Below are positions 4,818 to 5,571 of a stretch of DNA of 5,571 bases, in pieces. Both the position numbers and the translations under genes were made by a program. Numbering within the stretch: the first letter of the stretch is position 1; each line of letters begins with the position of its first letter. Origin of the DNA: an uncultured Clostridia bacterium (GTDB lineage Bacteria; Bacillota; Clostridia; Lachnospirales; Lachnospiraceae); NCBI GenBank assembly GCA_946186175.1, contig CAMHMG010000199.1, positions 1-5,571 of the forward strand, given 5' to 3'. The notes under the pieces were generated by a model. That model was given only the letters and a program-made list of their open reading frames with translations. It did no database searches and had not been told where the DNA came from.

Positions 4818-5498
4818 ATGAAGTATGAGATTATTGGAAAGACAGTTCCGGCCGTGGAGGTTGAGCTTAACAGGGGAGAGTCAATGTATACCCAGAGCGG
4901 CGGCATGGTATGGCAGACAGAAGGAATTAATATGAGCACCAACACAAAGGGTGGGCTTATGAAGGGTCTTGGAAGAATGCTTGCAGGAGAGTCATTGTTT
5001 ATGGCTACCTATACTGCTGAGAGGGATGGAGCTAAGATTGCATTTGGTTCTACGGTACCGGGAGATGTTATTCCTGTTAATTTAACAGGTACTCCGGGAA
5101 TCATTGCCCAGAAAAAAGCATTTCTGTGTGCGCAGGAAGGTGTCAATGTTAATATAACTTTAACAAAGAAATTATCATCAGGTTTCTTCGGCGGTGAGGG
5201 ATTCATATTGGAGGATATTTCAGGAGACGGATATGCATTCCTTGAGGTTGATGGTGATCAGGTAGTCAAGGAGCTTGCTGCCGGTGAGGTTATTAAAGTT
5301 GACACAGGTAATGTAGTTGCTTTTGACAAATCCGTTAATTATGAGATTGAGACAGTGAAAGGATTGGGTAATATATTCTTCGGCGGTGAGGGATTATTCA
5401 TTACAAAGCTTACAGGTCCGGGACGTGTCGTATTACAGACACAGAATTTCAACGATTTTGCAGGACGCATAATCTCAATGATGCCAAGTAAGGGTTGA
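4818..5498 (+). CDS. AIM24/TIGR00266 family protein
   Basis: This 226-residue protein belongs to the AIM24 (formerly DUF124, TIGR00266) family. These are beta-rich proteins of unknown biochemical role in bacteria, related by name to a yeast mitochondrial inner-membrane organiser. Recognised features are GESMYTQSGGMVW (20-32), a glycine-rich segment with GESLFMATYTA (57-67), FLCAQEGV (102-109), and two FFGGEG motifs at 123-128 and 187-192. Each FFGGEG is followed by a similar strand-turn-strand unit (LEDISGDGYAFLEV and ITKLTGPGRVVLQT), which suggests internal repetition. There is no signal peptide or membrane helix, so it is probably cytoplasmic. Length is within the usual range for short bacterial members. 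The start is supported by AAAGGAGG 9 nt upstream and a close-by promoter. The neighbours give no clear functional clue. The family call is from recognition of these motifs; the function is unknown. Confidence 0.88.
   Translation: MKYEIIGKTVPAVEVELNRGESMYTQSGGMVWQTEGINMSTNTKGGLMKGLGRMLAGESLFMATYTAERDGAKIAFGSTVPGDVIPVNLTGTPGIIAQKKAFLCAQEGVNVNITLTKKLSSGFFGGEGFILEDISGDGYAFLEVDGDQVVKELAAGEVIKVDTGNVVAFDKSVNYEIETVKGLGNIFFGGEGLFITKLTGPGRVVLQTQNFNDFAGRIISMMPSKG
5184..5203 (+). repeat. Exact 20-nt in-frame repeat in the AIM24 gene, copy 1
   Basis: These 20 bases, which encode the first FFGGEG motif, recur identically at 5376-5395, 192 nt (64 codons) downstream in the same frame. The surrounding codons have diverged. 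Confidence 0.85.
5376..5395 (+). repeat. Exact 20-nt in-frame repeat in the AIM24 gene, copy 2
   Basis: This is the second identical copy, encoding FFGGEG at residues 187-192. Identity at synonymous positions points to conversion between copies, a shared codon preference, or chance in a strongly constrained motif. Confidence 0.85.
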
Positions 5499-5571
5499 TT
5501 TATTTATATACCACAGTTTTTTACTATGAAAGTTAACGAATCAAGCTCGAAGAGCGTAGATGAGTGTTACT

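Noticed and set aside
5009..5206. Minus-strand frame of 65 residues inside the AIM24 gene
   Set aside because: It is opposite conserved AIM24 coding sequence and has no independent support.

Overview
The window is an ordinary AT-rich stretch of a low-GC Firmicutes chromosome, most likely an anaerobic Clostridia of the Lachnospiraceae type. The evidence is the strong AGGAGG ribosome sites, a reverse rubrerythrin (an oxygen and peroxide defence protein of strict anaerobes), and a lysine/alanine-tailed DUF6465 protein, a family I associate mainly with Lachnospiraceae. The assignment rests on recognising these protein types; no database search was run.

Six complete genes all lie on the plus strand. 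They are: a Cof-type HAD phosphatase (87-923), murF (963-2342), a reverse rubrerythrin (2514-3053), a DUF6465 protein with a histone-H1-like tail (3289-3753), proC (3898-4692), and an AIM24/TIGR00266 family protein (4818-5498). The HAD gene and murF are 39 nt apart with no terminator between them, so they probably share the promoter near 47-52. The other genes look mostly like separate transcription units. Rubrerythrin has its own promoter at 2359-2387 and a hairpin-plus-T terminator at 3064-3095. DUF6465 has a candidate promoter at 3167-3195 and a terminator at 3782-3811. proC has a weaker promoter candidate. The AIM24 gene has a TTGACA promoter at 4758-4786.

The functions are housekeeping and stress related: peptidoglycan precursor synthesis (MurF), proline synthesis (ProC), peroxide removal (rubrerythrin), a general phosphatase (HAD), and two proteins of unclear role. 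They do not form one pathway. I see no mobile element, CRISPR array, tRNA, rRNA or defence system, and no clearly new biological system.

The most informative non-coding signal is a perfect 15-bp inverted repeat at 2372-2386. It resembles a Fur/PerR box and lies over the -10 element of the rubrerythrin promoter. Other points of interest are the four-repeat basic tail of the DUF6465 protein, a run of mutually exclusive hairpins between proC and the AIM24 gene, and an exact 20-nt in-frame repeat inside the AIM24 gene. Each window edge (1 to about 46, and 5499-5571) holds too little sequence to identify a neighbouring gene.
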